From NCBI GenBank assembly GCA_051294375.1, contig CM119270.1:16490710-16554709 (forward strand): a stretch of 64,000 nucleotides of DNA, written 5' to 3'. The stretch is from Paraspadella gotoi. Taxonomy: Eukaryota > Chaetognatha. The position numbers and the translations under genes are program-made. Within the stretch, counting starts at the first letter, position 1, and each line of letters begins with the position of its first letter. Positions 1 to 12,372 of this stretch are shown here, piece after piece. The notes under the pieces were generated by a model. It was not told the origin of the DNA. It saw only the letters and a program-made list of their open reading frames with translations, and ran no database searches.

Positions 1-2240
1 TTGCAATCATCCAGGTGATTTGTGACATTCTAACTCATTATGGATACAGGTAAGTGTGACATGTTATCACTTATTGGTCATCAGGTGAGTTGAGCCATGC
101 TAACGACTTTATTGGATCATTCCAGTGATTGATGACGCAGCATCATGAATAACAGGTGATTAAGACATGTTCTATCTCTTATGGCCATCTATAGTAGTTG
201 GTGACATTTTAACTATTGTCAATACCGGAGTATGATGACATCACCACATATAGATACGTGCGTTGTGGAAGAACTGACTCTTTGAAACATCAGGTGATGA
301 TTAATTCAACTCCAATACCAAAACTATACCATGAAAAGAGGACTCGCTACAGGTAAATAGTGAAAATTTTTAAATTTCACTCGTGCATTAGGTCAGATAC
401 GAACGTAGAACTTGACATGAAGACGAATATACAATCACCCAAGCTCGAAATAAAAGATGCCAAAGATTAATTCAAATCATACTATATTGTGTGAATTCGC
501 AAAAACTTCAAAGGGTCTTTGCATGTTCTCCTAATAATATACCGCTGGCCTTTTTAAAGGTCCATGTATCGCCTGTCGGCGGCGGAAGCGGTGGTGGCGT
601 CGACGGGGCAGCAAGATACTCAGTCCGCCGGGTGGGAGGAGTTGTGGTGATTGACGATGAGACGACGAATGAGACGATGTATAATGATGATGAGAAGAGC
701 GACATGACGAGATGAAGACGAATTCATGATGACGATGAACAGCGACGTTGATGAGACGAATAAGTATACATAATAATGAGAGAGCAAGCGACTGATATGA
801 TCGAGATGAGAATGTTAAGACGATGATGACAGCGTATTAGACGATGAAACATGGAATATGACGATGGACAGCGACTGATGAGACGATAGCACGATGATAG
901 CGGAGTACATGAGAAACAACAATTGAACTGAAAAGAACGTATCCAGACGTTAAAATGTACAATGACATGACAATAATCGCGATATCAGAAATGAGAGAAA
1001 ACAGAACCACCCCTCCCACTTAACGTCCATGTATACAAAACCTTCTTCTTCAAATCGACCTCCTCTGGTACAGCGCTGCGGCCGCACAAGGCATGGGTCT
1101 GCGGTGCGGTGCGGCGCATGGCGCCAGGCGCTCGGCCCAGATTCACGGACGTTCCAGCCTTTTCCTACGTGCGAGTGAGTTTTGGGCTGTTCGGCTGGTC
1201 AGTGTTGATTATTTCATTTTGCATTGCATGAAAACGTAAAATAAAAGAAATATTTTCGAATAAACTAATAAAGTTATTTCCGAGCAAGAAATTAATGTGA
1301 TAACATTTAAGAATTGACTGAGTTATCAAATATGCATGAAAGCTTGCAGAATAAGCGAAGATAAAAGTTATAATCTGTTCTGACTTGTTTAGTACAATAA
1401 CTGCCCAAACAATTATAGGTGGGTACGGAAGGCTGCCATGATAGTGATGCTATAAGATCTAAGAAAGTATTCAGGTAGTAGGACAGTTTGCTAACATATA
1501 AATTCTGTTTATAATTTGTAGGGAGTAATAAAATCGTAATAAAATGATAGGCTAAAAATTTGATATAAAAACAAAAAACATACATACAGAAAAAAAAATG
1601 ATTTTAATTTCAAAAATTATGTCTACATTTCCTATAAAGAATTTTATGAAAAAACTTTATGACAACGAGTTTTTGACAGAATAGTCGACTCTTTCGACTT
1701 CAACGTTTTTGCTTTCAACAATTTCATTTTTAAAATTGAGTTGAGAGAGTGAGAGAGAGGAGAGAGAGAAAGAAGAGAGAGAGAGAGCGAGAGGAGAAGA
1801 AGAGCGAGAGCTTCCAAAAAAGAGGGAGAGAACAGTGGTATTTGAGATCAGGTAGGTAAGGCAAGTTAATTATGAAGGTGATAAGAGGAGAGAAATAGAA
1901 GAGAGCGAAAAAATATAATATGGAAAACGTATTTGAAAATTTTCATATCTGAGTACAAAGATTAAATAATAACAAATTAATATAAAACTAGTAAGAATAA
2001 AGTAATATCACTAGTTATAATTAAGAATGAAATATACAAAAAATTAAATTATAGTTAGAACACCGAATGATTGAACATTTTCGTTAAATCCAAGATATTA
2101 TCTTCTTTCCTGATCTTGTTTTTTGATATTTCAATGTTTTTCGATAAACCTTTCGGGCGCATAAGTGGAAAAAAAAAATGTTTTCTCAAAATTAGGTGAA
2201 GAAATCATTTCTACCAACATATCATAAAATAAATGGATTT
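1..2240 (-). repeat. Error-rich inverted copy of the 9,550-12,370 segment
   Basis: Read on the minus strand, this stretch follows 9,550-12,370 with many small indels. 1-480 is the complement of the AACTCACCTGG minisatellite. 490-1,010 is the complement of the CATCGTC-rich part. 1,040-1,240 is the complement of the GC-rich block at 10,620-10,830. 1,740-1,850 is GA-rich like the CT tract at 9,871. From about 2,090 it continues into a copy of the 16,319-16,450 palindrome arm. The indel-dominated differences look like unpolished long-read sequence. No gene is supported; the short open frames do not resemble any protein. Confidence 0.65.
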
Positions 2241-3832
2241 TTTTTTTCTTGCGATATCCCATTTCTCCCTCTCGTCATTTCTCTCCTTTTCTCATCTATC
2301 GCCCTATCATTGCGCGGCATAGTGGGCGATCGCACAACTTGTCTCCGCTTGGTCTGCTCTCCTCGACTTATTTTTGTTCTTTGATCTTCCTTCCTTCTCT
2401 TTATCACTCTCTCTTCCTCTCACTCCTGTCCCACTCTGTGTTCGTACGAAAGCAAACGGGTTGGTTTCATCCAAGATACACGGAATACTCCACAAGACTC
2501 TAACCCAGGACCACAAACGTTCTACCCCACCCGTCTCGACCCAATTTTTTCCAGTGTTCTCGCTGATAATTCGACGGTCGATTTCGATGAAGAAACTGGA
2601 GAGATGGGGAGGAGGGGGAACTAAGGAGTAGGGAGAAGCGAGCGGGAATACGAAAAAAGATGGAGGAAAAGAAGCGGATGACAACCAGGCAGAAGACATA
2701 AAAACCGACGGACGGAACATCAAACGATGAGGATACGAACGCGATGGTCGGATGCGATAATAATATTTGGGGAGGTTAATTTCAATTTTTTTAACTTGTT
2801 CGTTTTTTTTTTTTTTTTGTCTTCTTGAGCTTTCCTGTTTTTTTTTTTCTCACTCGAGTGACAAACAAATCGATTCAAATCTTACGTAATTGAAAACTTC
2901 GCGAAATCCACTTCCTCCACCCTTTCCCACCTTATCCATCCAACACATCATCCACCCGGCGCGCCGATTTCCCGGGCCTTTTTTCCGGCCAACGACGAGG
3001 CGACATAAAACGCGAACGCGTATTGGCTGAACGCGCGGATGTTTACTGCCGATATGGCTGAAAATTCGAAGATTCGAGAACGACCGGATTTAAGAGACAA
3101 TCGAGGCGGAGGCGGGAAAGGAGAAGGGGGGAAAGAAGAGAGAAGACGAGGCGAACGATCGACGACGAACGAGGACGAATGGTATGCAATCGAAGTGTGG
3201 TCGAATAAAAGGTTTCGGGCCTTTTGGCAGCAACAGGTGAGGAGTGAAAACCTCTTCCGGATCGGAAGGCTTTAATTTTCGGTCGGCGTAGATAATGGCG
3301 AGAGATCGACCACGTAAGGACGACGACGACGACGAAGACTGACAGAAGACGAACGACGAGCACTACAAGAACGACGCATGGAACAGAAACTACAAGATAG
3401 ACGACTAATGAGTAGAGATGAGATAAGATGTCATCATGCTGGCAATGTCAGACGGGAACAGATATTTAATTAAATGAATAGATTATTTTCTATGTGTGTA
3501 ACAATTTCATAAGAGTAAAGTAACTTATTTCGATTCTCAGATAGGTTATTTAGTTGGATAATGGATAATGTTATATTGGTTGTAACCAAATTCATGATTT
3601 CTAATGTTAATGAATTCTATATTTTTCTTCACTTTTCTTTATTTTTCTTTCTTTCTTTCAGACTATATTTCTTTTTCACTTTTTTTTCCCTTTCTTTTCC
3701 GCCTTATCTTTTTGCTCTTTTCCTCTTTCCCTCGCTTTCTCTCATTTTAACGGTGTGTAGTTTCTCCCTAAGATCCTTATTTTTTTCTTTCTGGACTGAA
3801 ATTCGGGGCGTTCTGTGTTTTTTGTGGAGCGC
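2240..3832 (+). repeat. Error-rich direct copy of about 24,200-25,850
   Basis: The order of landmarks matches the first intron of the trachealess-like gene. These include the CTCGAGTGACAAACAA block (2,855 versus 24,893), the 'ttggctgaacgcgcggat' block (3,024 versus 25,073) and the 'ggttgtaccaatttca' type repeat. The copies differ by many single-base gains and losses. This part carries no exon. Confidence 0.6.
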
Positions 3833-4165
3833 GAGCTTGCGGAAAAATTTAAAAAAAAAAGAGATGGAAAGGAGAAGAGAAGTTAAACGTGCTTAAGTTA
3901 ATAATAAAAGCTTTGAAAACATATTTAAAAGATGTGGACGAAGGTTTTGTCACAGGTCCTCAAAAGTTACAACAACAACTACACCATAGTCAACGACAAC
4001 GATTTCGGTTTCAAACCCCGACCATCCTTCCGTCGCCGAGCCCACGCATCGGAGTCGATCGAGCTTTCCGTCTCTCACGACCGCGAGAATTTCGGCGCCG
4101 TGTCGGCGAAGACGTTCTCAGTCCTCATCGGGCTCGCGTCTCTCGCGCGCCGTTTTGAATCGCGG
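3833..4165 (-). repeat. Error-rich inverted copy of about 26,870-27,215
   Basis: The reverse complement matches the run just before the bHLH exon. It includes the 'gtttgaaaccgaaatcgttg' block (27,020 region) and the GTT-trinucleotide run, with frequent indels. The bHLH exon itself (27,330) is not included in the copy. Confidence 0.55.
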
Positions 4166-5219
4166 CGTCAGGTTCTGCTGATCCTACTCCGCGTGCGCGG
4201 TTGGGCTCCCGCCCACCCCACCCCCAGCCCCCTCCATCCTCATTCCCCGTCTCCTCCGCCCTTGTTGTCTTGTGGGGTGCGACACCCTGCTTACCTTTCG
4301 CCCGCCGCGGGTGGTCGGGCGTCGTGCGTCGTCGTCTCCCGTCCGCTTTTGGTCTACTCGCGTTGCGCCCCCCGCTTTAATGGGGGCTTGATGCTTCCAT
4401 CGTCGGGGCGACGGGGCGGAAAACGCCGGATGGCAGGGGAAAAGTCGAATGACGCAATTAATTAAAGACGATGAATAGTTCCCAGGGCAAAAAACGGTGA
4501 AAAAAAAAAAAAAAAAACACACCAGTAAAAAATAAATAAAAAAAGCAAAAGTTTAGTACATACAGGGTGATTTAATCAAAGGCCTTGATTCCTGTGATCG
4601 GCTGCATTTTAAAATTCCATTATGCATACTTCTCACCTTTTCTGATTCCTCTTTTCATATTCTTACTCTACATCCATCCTCTTTCAGGCGACCTAATAAA
4701 AGGAAGAGCGGCGGAGAAGTTGGAGAGGGGTGGGATAAAGGTAATGTGGCATGCGGCGACGTGGTGACTAGGGGAAAGGCGGGAAAAAACCCAAAAAAAG
4801 CAATCAGGTCGGGGATTAATATCATGATGCCAGTGAAAAAACTAAAGAATAATAATAAACACAAAAAAAATCTAAAAAGCAAAAAGACGAAAAGAAAGAT
4901 CGGGTGAAAATGAACGGAAAAGTGATAAGAGAAGGGAAGAAAAGAAAAAGAGAGGAGAGAGATAAGAGAGGAGAAAGAAAAGAACAGAAGAGGAGAGAAA
5001 AGTAAGAAAGAAAAGATTAAGGAAGAGGAATGAAAGAGAAACAAAAATTAAAACAACAAACAATAGATAAAAAACAAGAAAAACAAAAGAACAAAAAACT
5101 TAACGATCAACAAGCATAATTGAAGATCACGGTATTGGATGGCGGGACCGCGTGCACCCGGCTCGGAATAATTCTGATTAGGGGGCAAGCAGTAGCGGGG
5201 CAGGAACTCAACCTTAGAT
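4166..5219. other. Stretch without recognised gene or matching copy
   Basis: I could not match this segment to the rest of the window. It is C/T-rich and GC-rich at first (4,190-4,440), with an A run at 4,500. From 4,860 it is purine-rich (AAAGAAAGA type). The open frames here are low-complexity and I do not support any as genes. Confidence 0.4.
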
Positions 5220-7852
5220 GGAGAGAAAAGAGAAGAGAAAAGAGAGAAAGAGAGAGAAGAAGAGAGGAGAAGAGAGGAGAAAAATTAGTGAATAAACTTC
5301 CAGGAAATTATAAATAAAAAAATAATACGAAATTTCTTTATATGAATGCTATTCATTTTTGTTAAAATAAAGAATTGTTGCGACGCATAATTTTTTGAGA
5401 ACCATTTGTTTTTTGTTCAACATTATGGCCCTCGAGGTATCGAAACACATGAATAATAACAAAAAGATTAGAAAAAGCAAGTTCTATACTGCGAATAGAC
5501 GAAAATTGTTCATCATTTCGACTGTACTAAATTTATAGAATTCATAATGTTTTTCATATTCATCTTAATTAACTAACTAGTTGAATTATTTACTATTGTT
5601 AGGATTCTACTAGTTTGAATATTAAAATTTTGCTTTATTACTAATCTTTGTTGTCATTTGCCAAATGTAATAAATGAAATTTCAAATTAACTGTTTCACA
5701 TTATTTTTGCGCTGCTCTCTCATCTCTCTCTCCTTCATTTTTCACCTTTCCAAATTCAACTTGTCTTACCGTTCACCTATCTCAAAATCGAACCACGTTC
5801 TTTCCTCACTCTTTTTTGGAAGCTCTCTTCCTCTCTCCTCTCATCTTCCTCTCCTTCATCTTCTCTCTCCTCCACTCTACCATGTTAAAAAGAAACTTGT
5901 TTGTACAAAGAAACCGATGACCGAAAGAAGCGCAATTTGTCATAAAACTCGTTGTCCATAATGTTTCATAAATCATAAATAGACACATAGCAATATGAAT
6001 TAAAAATCATTTTCTGTAATGATTGTTTTTGTTTTTTTTAATAATCACAAATATATTTAGGCCTTTATTTATAGATTTTTACTTCCAACTAATAATAAAC
6101 GAAGAAAATTGTAAAGATTAGTTAGCAAAACATGTTCTAGATAAACCGTAGAATAATTTCCTTAGAGTATTTAAAAGAGCATAGCGAACATGGGCCAAGC
6201 GTCCGTACGACCACTCTATAAAAGGTATTGTGCAATGTCATACTCTGTACGAAAACAGTCAGAAATGAATTATAATGAATAATTATCCTCGCCATCATCT
6301 GCAAACTATTCAATGGCAGTACAGTTTATTGATAAATCTCAATAATTCATAAAAGTTTTAAACATTAAAATTTTTTTTCCGGCAAAAAACTTTTAATAGT
6401 TTATCGAGAACATATTCTATTGATTTCGTTCTGCAAATATCAATGATAATAAGTGATACCACTGAACCAGTCGAAACCCAGCCAAAAACTCACTCGCCAC
6501 GTAGGAAAAGGCGTGGCAAAACCGTCCGGCTGAAATCGCGCCCGAGGCGCGTGGCCGCTGAGCTGCGACGCCGCACGGCGTGACCATAGCCACATGTGCG
6601 CCGGTCGCTGCGACGGAAAGTGAGAGGGATGCGAAGTTGAGGGGGGGAGAGAAGGTTTTTGCGTGAAGTGGGTACGGGAGGGGACTGTTCTGGTGCCTTG
6701 TGATCGTCTGTATTGCAGTTGCTCGCTTTCGTCTGGACGTCGTCCTTCAGTTAACAGTGGTATTCATCGTCCTGTTCTGGCGCATACTAGCTGTCCTATC
6801 GTAATTATGAGTCTCAATCGCGTCACAACGTGTGTACAAATCGTCTATGACAACGGCTTCAATCTCGTCATCAAGGTCGGCATCATCTCATTATGATAAT
6901 CATGGCATCAACGTCGCGCAACGTACATGGCATCGGGGGCCTTCATCGCGTTCATGTCGCTCACATCGTCATATTATGAATCGTCAGTCGCATCATCGTG
7001 ATTATCATCACCAACGACTCTCGACCCGGCGACGGAGTCGATGGGGCGTGGCCCCGTGCGAATGCGCGGCACCGCCGCTGCCGCCGCGACGGGAATACAG
7101 ACCTTAAAAAAAAGGCAGCGGGTGATGCATTAAGGAGGAACGAAAATGGGAAAGCGAGACCTTAAGTGATTTTTGGGTGATTAACAAAATAAGTTAAGTA
7201 TACGATAAGATAAATCTCTCTGGGGCAAATTAGTTTTTTCGAGCTTGGGATTTGGAAATATTTTGTAATGTCATGTCAATCGATCCGTCGTTATTGCGCA
7301 AGTCCACCGAGTGAATAAATATTCCAAACTTTACTCAGGTAGGCGAGTACAGAGCAAACTTGTATTGTCAGATATAGTAGGATAATTGGTAAGTTGACAT
7401 GTTTCATGAACTTCACTGGGATGATTCAAAGGAGTCATTGACTTGTCAACCAACTGGATGTATGCTAATAGAGTGAGTTTGACATGCATCAACTCACCTG
7501 CACGATGAACAATAAGTGAGTTTGAGAATGTCATCAACTCACGCTGGAAGAGTGCCAATAAAGTGAATAACATGGCATTAATCACTCGGATGATGTCAAA
7601 CCCGAAATGAATTAGACATGGTCATACAACCACCTGGATGAATCCAATTAAAGTGGCGTTAGACATGGCATCAACCTCACTGATGAATCCAATAAAGTAT
7701 GAGTTAGACATTCGGTCACCAACTCACCTGGATGAATCAAAAGTGAGTTAGACATGCACCAAACTCACCTGGAGATGCCAAAATAAGTGAGTTACCCATG
7801 TCACCTTCACACTACCTGGAAAAATCCAATCGTGCAATTAGAACAATGTCAC
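5220..7852 (+). repeat. Error-rich direct copy of 16,600-19,700 (and so of 9,550-12,370)
   Basis: From the GA tract at 5,220 the segment follows the right arm of the 16,319-16,892 palindrome and then the repeated unit. The AAACCATTTG block (5,400), CT tract (5,710), GC-rich block (6,480-6,620), CATCGTC stretch (6,850-7,010) and AACTCACCTGG minisatellite (7,400-7,850) appear in the same order. Differences are mostly small deletions. It ends at an N gap. No gene is supported. Confidence 0.65.
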
Positions 7853-7877
7853 NNNNNNNNNNNNNNNNNNNNNNNNN
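7853..7877. other. Assembly gap, 25 N
   Basis: A run of exactly 25 N. The same length recurs at 16,294, 23,637, 29,291 and 30,625, so 25 N is probably a placeholder for a gap of unknown size. The sequence changes orientation here from a direct to an inverted copy of the 9,550-12,370 segment. Confidence 0.9.
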
Positions 7878-8609
7878 GATGATGACAGCGACGTTGATGA
7901 CGACGATGAAGACGATGATAGCGGATGGACATGACAACAACAACAATTGTGACAACTGACAAGGACGACGTTCCAGACGTTAAAATCGATGACAATGACA
8001 ATTGACAATAAAGATTCGCGATATCATGACAATGAGGAAAACAAGGATAACCATCCCCCCTCCCCACCCCTTAAACCCCCACCTGTCACCTCACCAAAAA
8101 CCCCCTTCTCTCCCCCCCTCAACTTCGATCCCCTTCCCCTTTTCCTCGGTCAGCAGCGACTGCGGCGCACATGCTGGCTATGGGTCACGCCGCTGCGGCG
8201 TCGGGCGGCGTCATGGCGGCCCACGGCGCCTCGGGACCGCACGATTTCAGCCGGACCGGTTGCCACGCCTTTTCCTACGTGGCGGAGTGAGTTTTTTGGG
8301 GCTGGTTGACGCTGAGTTCAGTGTTCGAACTTCATTCTCATTTGCATATTGCAGAAAACCGTAAAAACAAAAGAAAATATGTTCTCGGATAAACTTAATT
8401 AAATAAAGTTATCGTTTCCGAGGAAAAAGAAAATTTTAATGTTATAAACATTTTAATAGAATTTTGACTTGAGATTATTAATAAAACTGTGATGTGCCAT
8501 TGAATAGTTATCGGAATGAATGGGCGAGAGATAATATTCAACTTATAATCATTTTTCTGACTTGTTTCGGTACAAGTATGAAACATATGCACAATTACCA
8601 TTTATAGAG

Positions 8610-8731
8610 NNNNNNNNNNNNNNNNNNNNNNNNNNNNNNNNNNNNNNNNNNNNNNNNNNNNNNNNNNNNNNNNNNNNNNNNNNNNNNNNNNNNNNNNNNN
8701 NNNNNNNNNNNNNNNNNNNNNNNNNNNNNNN
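8610..8731. other. Assembly gap, 122 N, contradicted by the other copies
   Basis: The flanks read 'ccatttatagag' and 'tatctccggacag'. In the clean copies (complement of 10,355-10,385) these flanks are only 7 bases apart. The gap size therefore looks wrong, at least for this copy. Confidence 0.8.
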
Positions 8732-9028
8732 TATCTCCGGACAGCTGCCCATGATTCCAGCTGATGTACTTCATAAAGTTCTCGCAGAAATAGTTTTTCT
8801 AGACATTTATTCGAGACAATAGTTTTGTTTAACTAATCTTTTACAATTTTCTTCGTTTTATAGGATTTTTAACTCAACCTGGAAGTAAAAATCTAATAAA
8901 ATATATATTTGGGATTATTAAAAAAACAAAAAAAACAATACAATTACAGAAAAAAAATATTAATTTCAAAAACATTATTGTCTACATCTGTCTATAATTT
9001 ATGAATTTTTATGAAAAAACACTTTTTA

Positions 9029-9428
9029 NNNNNNNNNNNNNNNNNNNNNNNNNNNNNNNNNNNNNNNNNNNNNNNNNNNNNNNNNNNNNNNNNNNNNNNN
9101 NNNNNNNNNNNNNNNNNNNNNNNNNNNNNNNNNNNNNNNNNNNNNNNNNNNNNNNNNNNNNNNNNNNNNNNNNNNNNNNNNNNNNNNNNNNNNNNNNNNN
9201 NNNNNNNNNNNNNNNNNNNNNNNNNNNNNNNNNNNNNNNNNNNNNNNNNNNNNNNNNNNNNNNNNNNNNNNNNNNNNNNNNNNNNNNNNNNNNNNNNNNN
9301 NNNNNNNNNNNNNNNNNNNNNNNNNNNNNNNNNNNNNNNNNNNNNNNNNNNNNNNNNNNNNNNNNNNNNNNNNNNNNNNNNNNNNNNNNNNNNNNNNNNN
9401 NNNNNNNNNNNNNNNNNNNNNNNNNNNN
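9029..9428. other. Assembly gap, 400 N
   Basis: By comparison with 9,720-10,060 the missing piece should be about 330-340 bases and contain the CT microsatellite at 9,871-9,951. That may be why it was not assembled. Confidence 0.8.
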
Positions 9429-9870
9429 CAAAGATAAAGTAAATAAATAAGCAAACTTAATATTTAAACTAGTAGAACTAACAAAGTAAATAATTTAACT
9501 AGTTAGTTGATTAAGAATGAAATATGAAAAACAATTATGAATTATAATGTAGCCTGAGAGTAAACGAAAATTGTTCAATCATTTTCTACTGATACTAACA
9601 TTATAATTCATAATTGGTTTTTCATATTTCATTCTTAATCAACTAACTAAGTTTAAATTATTTACTTTGTTAGTTCTACTAGTTTTAAATATTAAGTTTG
9701 CTTATTTATTTACTTTATCTTCTGTGTACATTACCAAATGTAATTATATTTTTTTTCTCTCTCTGCTCTATCTCTCCTCTCCTTCATTTTTTCACCTTTC
9801 AAATTCAACCTTGTCCTGAGCTTCACCAGATCTGAAAATCTGACTCTGTCCTTTCCTCACTCTTTTTTGG

Positions 9871-9879
9871 AAGCTTTTC

Positions 9880-9951
<72 letters not shown>
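9871..9951. repeat. (CT)n microsatellite
   Basis: About 80 bases of CT repeats with one TT interruption. It is repeated at 17,214-17,294 in the second copy of the duplicated unit. Confidence 0.9.
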
Positions 9952-9955
<4 letters not shown>

Positions 9956-11029
9956 ATTCAATGTTAAAACGAGAAACTTGTTGATTAAGCAAAAACGCTG
10001 ATGAAGACTCGAAGAGTCCGTCTAATTTCTGTCAATAAACTCGTTGTTTGTTTAAAAAAGTGTTTTTTTCATAAAAAATTCATAAATTATAGACAGATGT
10101 AGACAATAATGTTTTTGAAATTAATATTTTTTTTCTGTAATTGTATTGTTTTTTTTTTTGTTTTTTTTAATAATCCCAATATAATTTTATTAGATTTTTA
10201 CTTCCAGGTTGAGTTAAAATCCTATAAACGAAGAAAAATTGTAAAAGATTAGTTAAACAAAACTATTGTCTCGAATAAATGTCTAAGAAAAACTATTTCT
10301 GCGAGAACTTTATGAAGTACATCAGCTGGAATCATGGCAGCTGTCCGGAGATACGACCCACTCTATAAATGGTATTTGTGCATATGTTTCATACTTGTAC
10401 CGAAAACAAGTCAGAAAAATGATTATAAGTTGAATATTATCTCTCGCCATTCATTCCGATAACTATTCAATGGCACATCACAGTTTTATTAATAATCTCA
10501 AGTCAAAATTCTATTAAAATGTTTATAACATTAAAATTTTCTTTTTCTCGGAAACGATAACTTTATTTAATTAAGTTTATCCGAGAACATATTTTCTTTT
10601 GTTTTTTACGGTTTTCTGCAATATGCAAATGAGAATGAAGTTCGAACACTGAACATCAGCGTCACCAGCCCCAAAAAACTCACTCCGCCACGTAGGGAAA
10701 AGCGTGGCAACCGGTCCGGCTGAAATCGTGCGGTCCGAGGCGCCGTGGGCCGCCAGACGCGCCCGACCGCCGCAGCGGCCGTTGACCCATAGCCAGCATG
10801 TGCGCCGCAGTCGTCTTGCTGACGAGGAAAAGGGGAAGGGATCGAAGGTTAGGCGGGAGAGAGTGAAGGGGGTTTTTCTTGATTGACAGGTGGGGGTTTA
10901 AGGGGTGGGCGAGGGGGGATGGTATCCTTGTTCCTCATTGTCATGATATCGCCGAATCTTTATTTCAATTTGTCATTCGTCATCGGATTTTAACCGTCTG
11001 GAACGTCGTCCTGTGTCAGTTTCACAATG

Positions 11030-11340
11030 TTGTTGTTGTCATGTCATCGCTATCATTTCTCTTTCATCGTCGTCGTATCAACGTCGCTAGTCATCATCGT
11101 CATTATGACATCGTCTTTCATCGTCGTCAATCAACGTCCGCTGGTCATCATCGTCATTATTGACATCTGTCTCATCGTCGTCATCAAGGTCCCGCTGTCA
11201 ATCATTCGTCATTATGATGTCAACTTCGATCTCGTCAATCAACGTCGCTTCATCATCGTCTCATTGACATCGTCTTCATCGTCGTCATCATCTCGCTCTC
11301 ATCATCGTCATCATTTGCCATCGTCTTCATCGTCTTCTGA
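11030..11340. repeat. Degenerate CATCGTC/GTCATC-rich tract
   Basis: An imperfect array of TCATCGTC-like words giving long open frames of Ser, Val, Ile and His in several frames. Low complexity explains the open frames. It also occurs at 18,373-18,683 and, with errors, at 490-900, 6,850-7,010 and 7,878-8,050. Confidence 0.7.
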
Positions 11341-11839
11341 TCCATTCGGTTCGACTATCACTTCACCAAACTCTCCCGACCCGAGGCCGGCCGACCGGAT
11401 GATGGTGGGCGTGGCCGCGGTGGCCGGAATGCGGGGGCTACCGCGCTGCCGCCGCCGACGGCGCAATACGATGGACCCTTTTAAAAAAAAAGGGCAGCGG
11501 TTGATTAATTTATAAGGACGGAAACCGACAAATGGTAAAAGCGACGGACCCTTTTTAAGTGATTTTTTCTTGGGTGAATATCCACAAAAATAAGTTAAAA
11601 GTATCGATTTAAGAATTAAATCTCTACTGGGCAAGTTATGTTTATTTTCGATGCTTGGTGAGTTGGAAATATTTGTCATGTTCTAGATCAAGTTACGATA
11701 CGGTTTCTTATGCCGCCTAAGGTTTAGCCAAGGAGTGAATTTAAAAATATTTTCCAACTTTTACCTAGAGGATAGGGCGATTACAGCAATTACTTGTATT
11801 TGTCAATGATATTAGTTTTAGGATAATTGAGTTAAGTTT

Positions 11840-12372
11840 GACATGTTCATCAACTTCACCTGGCATGATTCCAAAAGAGTCGGTTTGGACTCTGGTCACC
11901 AACTCACCTGGATGATGCTAATAGAGTGAGTTTGACATTGTCATCAACTCACCCTGGATGATGACAATATAGTAGTTTGAAATTGGTCATCAACTCACCT
12001 GGATGATGCCAACTAAAGTGAATTAGACTATGGTCATTAAACTCACCTGGTATTGATGTCAAAGAAATATGAGTTAGACATGGTCCATCAACTCACCTGG
12101 ATGAATCCAATAAAGTGAGTTAGACAATGGGTCATCAACTCACCTATAGAATCCAAATAACAGTGAGTTAGACATCGGTCACCAACTCACCTGGATGATG
12201 CCAATCAAGTGAGTTAGACAATGGTCCACCAATCTCACTGGGATGATGCCAATAAAATTGAGTTAGACATGGTCACCAACTCACCTGGATGAATCCAATT
12301 AAAGTGAGTTAGACATGGTCACCCAACCTCACCTGGATGATGCCAATAAAGTAGTTAGACATGTGTTGGTCA
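11840..12372. repeat. Minisatellite of about 46 bases, AACTCACCTGG type
   Basis: About eleven degenerate units of the form 'caactcacctggatgatgcc' followed by 'aataaagtgagttagacatg'. Each unit holds AACTCAC and its complement GTGAGTT about 20 bases apart, so single strands can form a small hairpin per unit. It is repeated at 19,183-19,715, and in error-rich form at 7,400-7,852 (direct) and 1-300 (inverted). Confidence 0.85.

Larger units (their letters stand above)
7878..9549 (-). repeat. Inverted copy of about 9,600-11,110 (cleaner than 1-2,240)
   Basis: The minus strand reads as 9,600-11,110 with few differences. 7,878-8,050 complements the CATCGTC stretch. 8,080-8,350 complements the GC-rich block at 10,640-10,900. 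8,732-9,028 complements 10,070-10,360. 9,429-9,549 complements about 9,605-9,725. With the direct copy that starts at 9,550 it forms a palindrome several kilobases across. Two N runs interrupt it. Confidence 0.75.

Noticed and set aside
9992-10030. CTGATGA followed by a GACTC/GAGTC stem, like a hammerhead half
   Set aside because: The expected GAAA after stem II is absent (CGTCTAA instead), so the core is incomplete. The same holds for the duplicate at 17,335.
10879-11515. Overlapping open frames rich in Ser, Val, His and Ile
   Set aside because: Produced by the CATCGTC repeat. The noisy copies of the same region break the frames.
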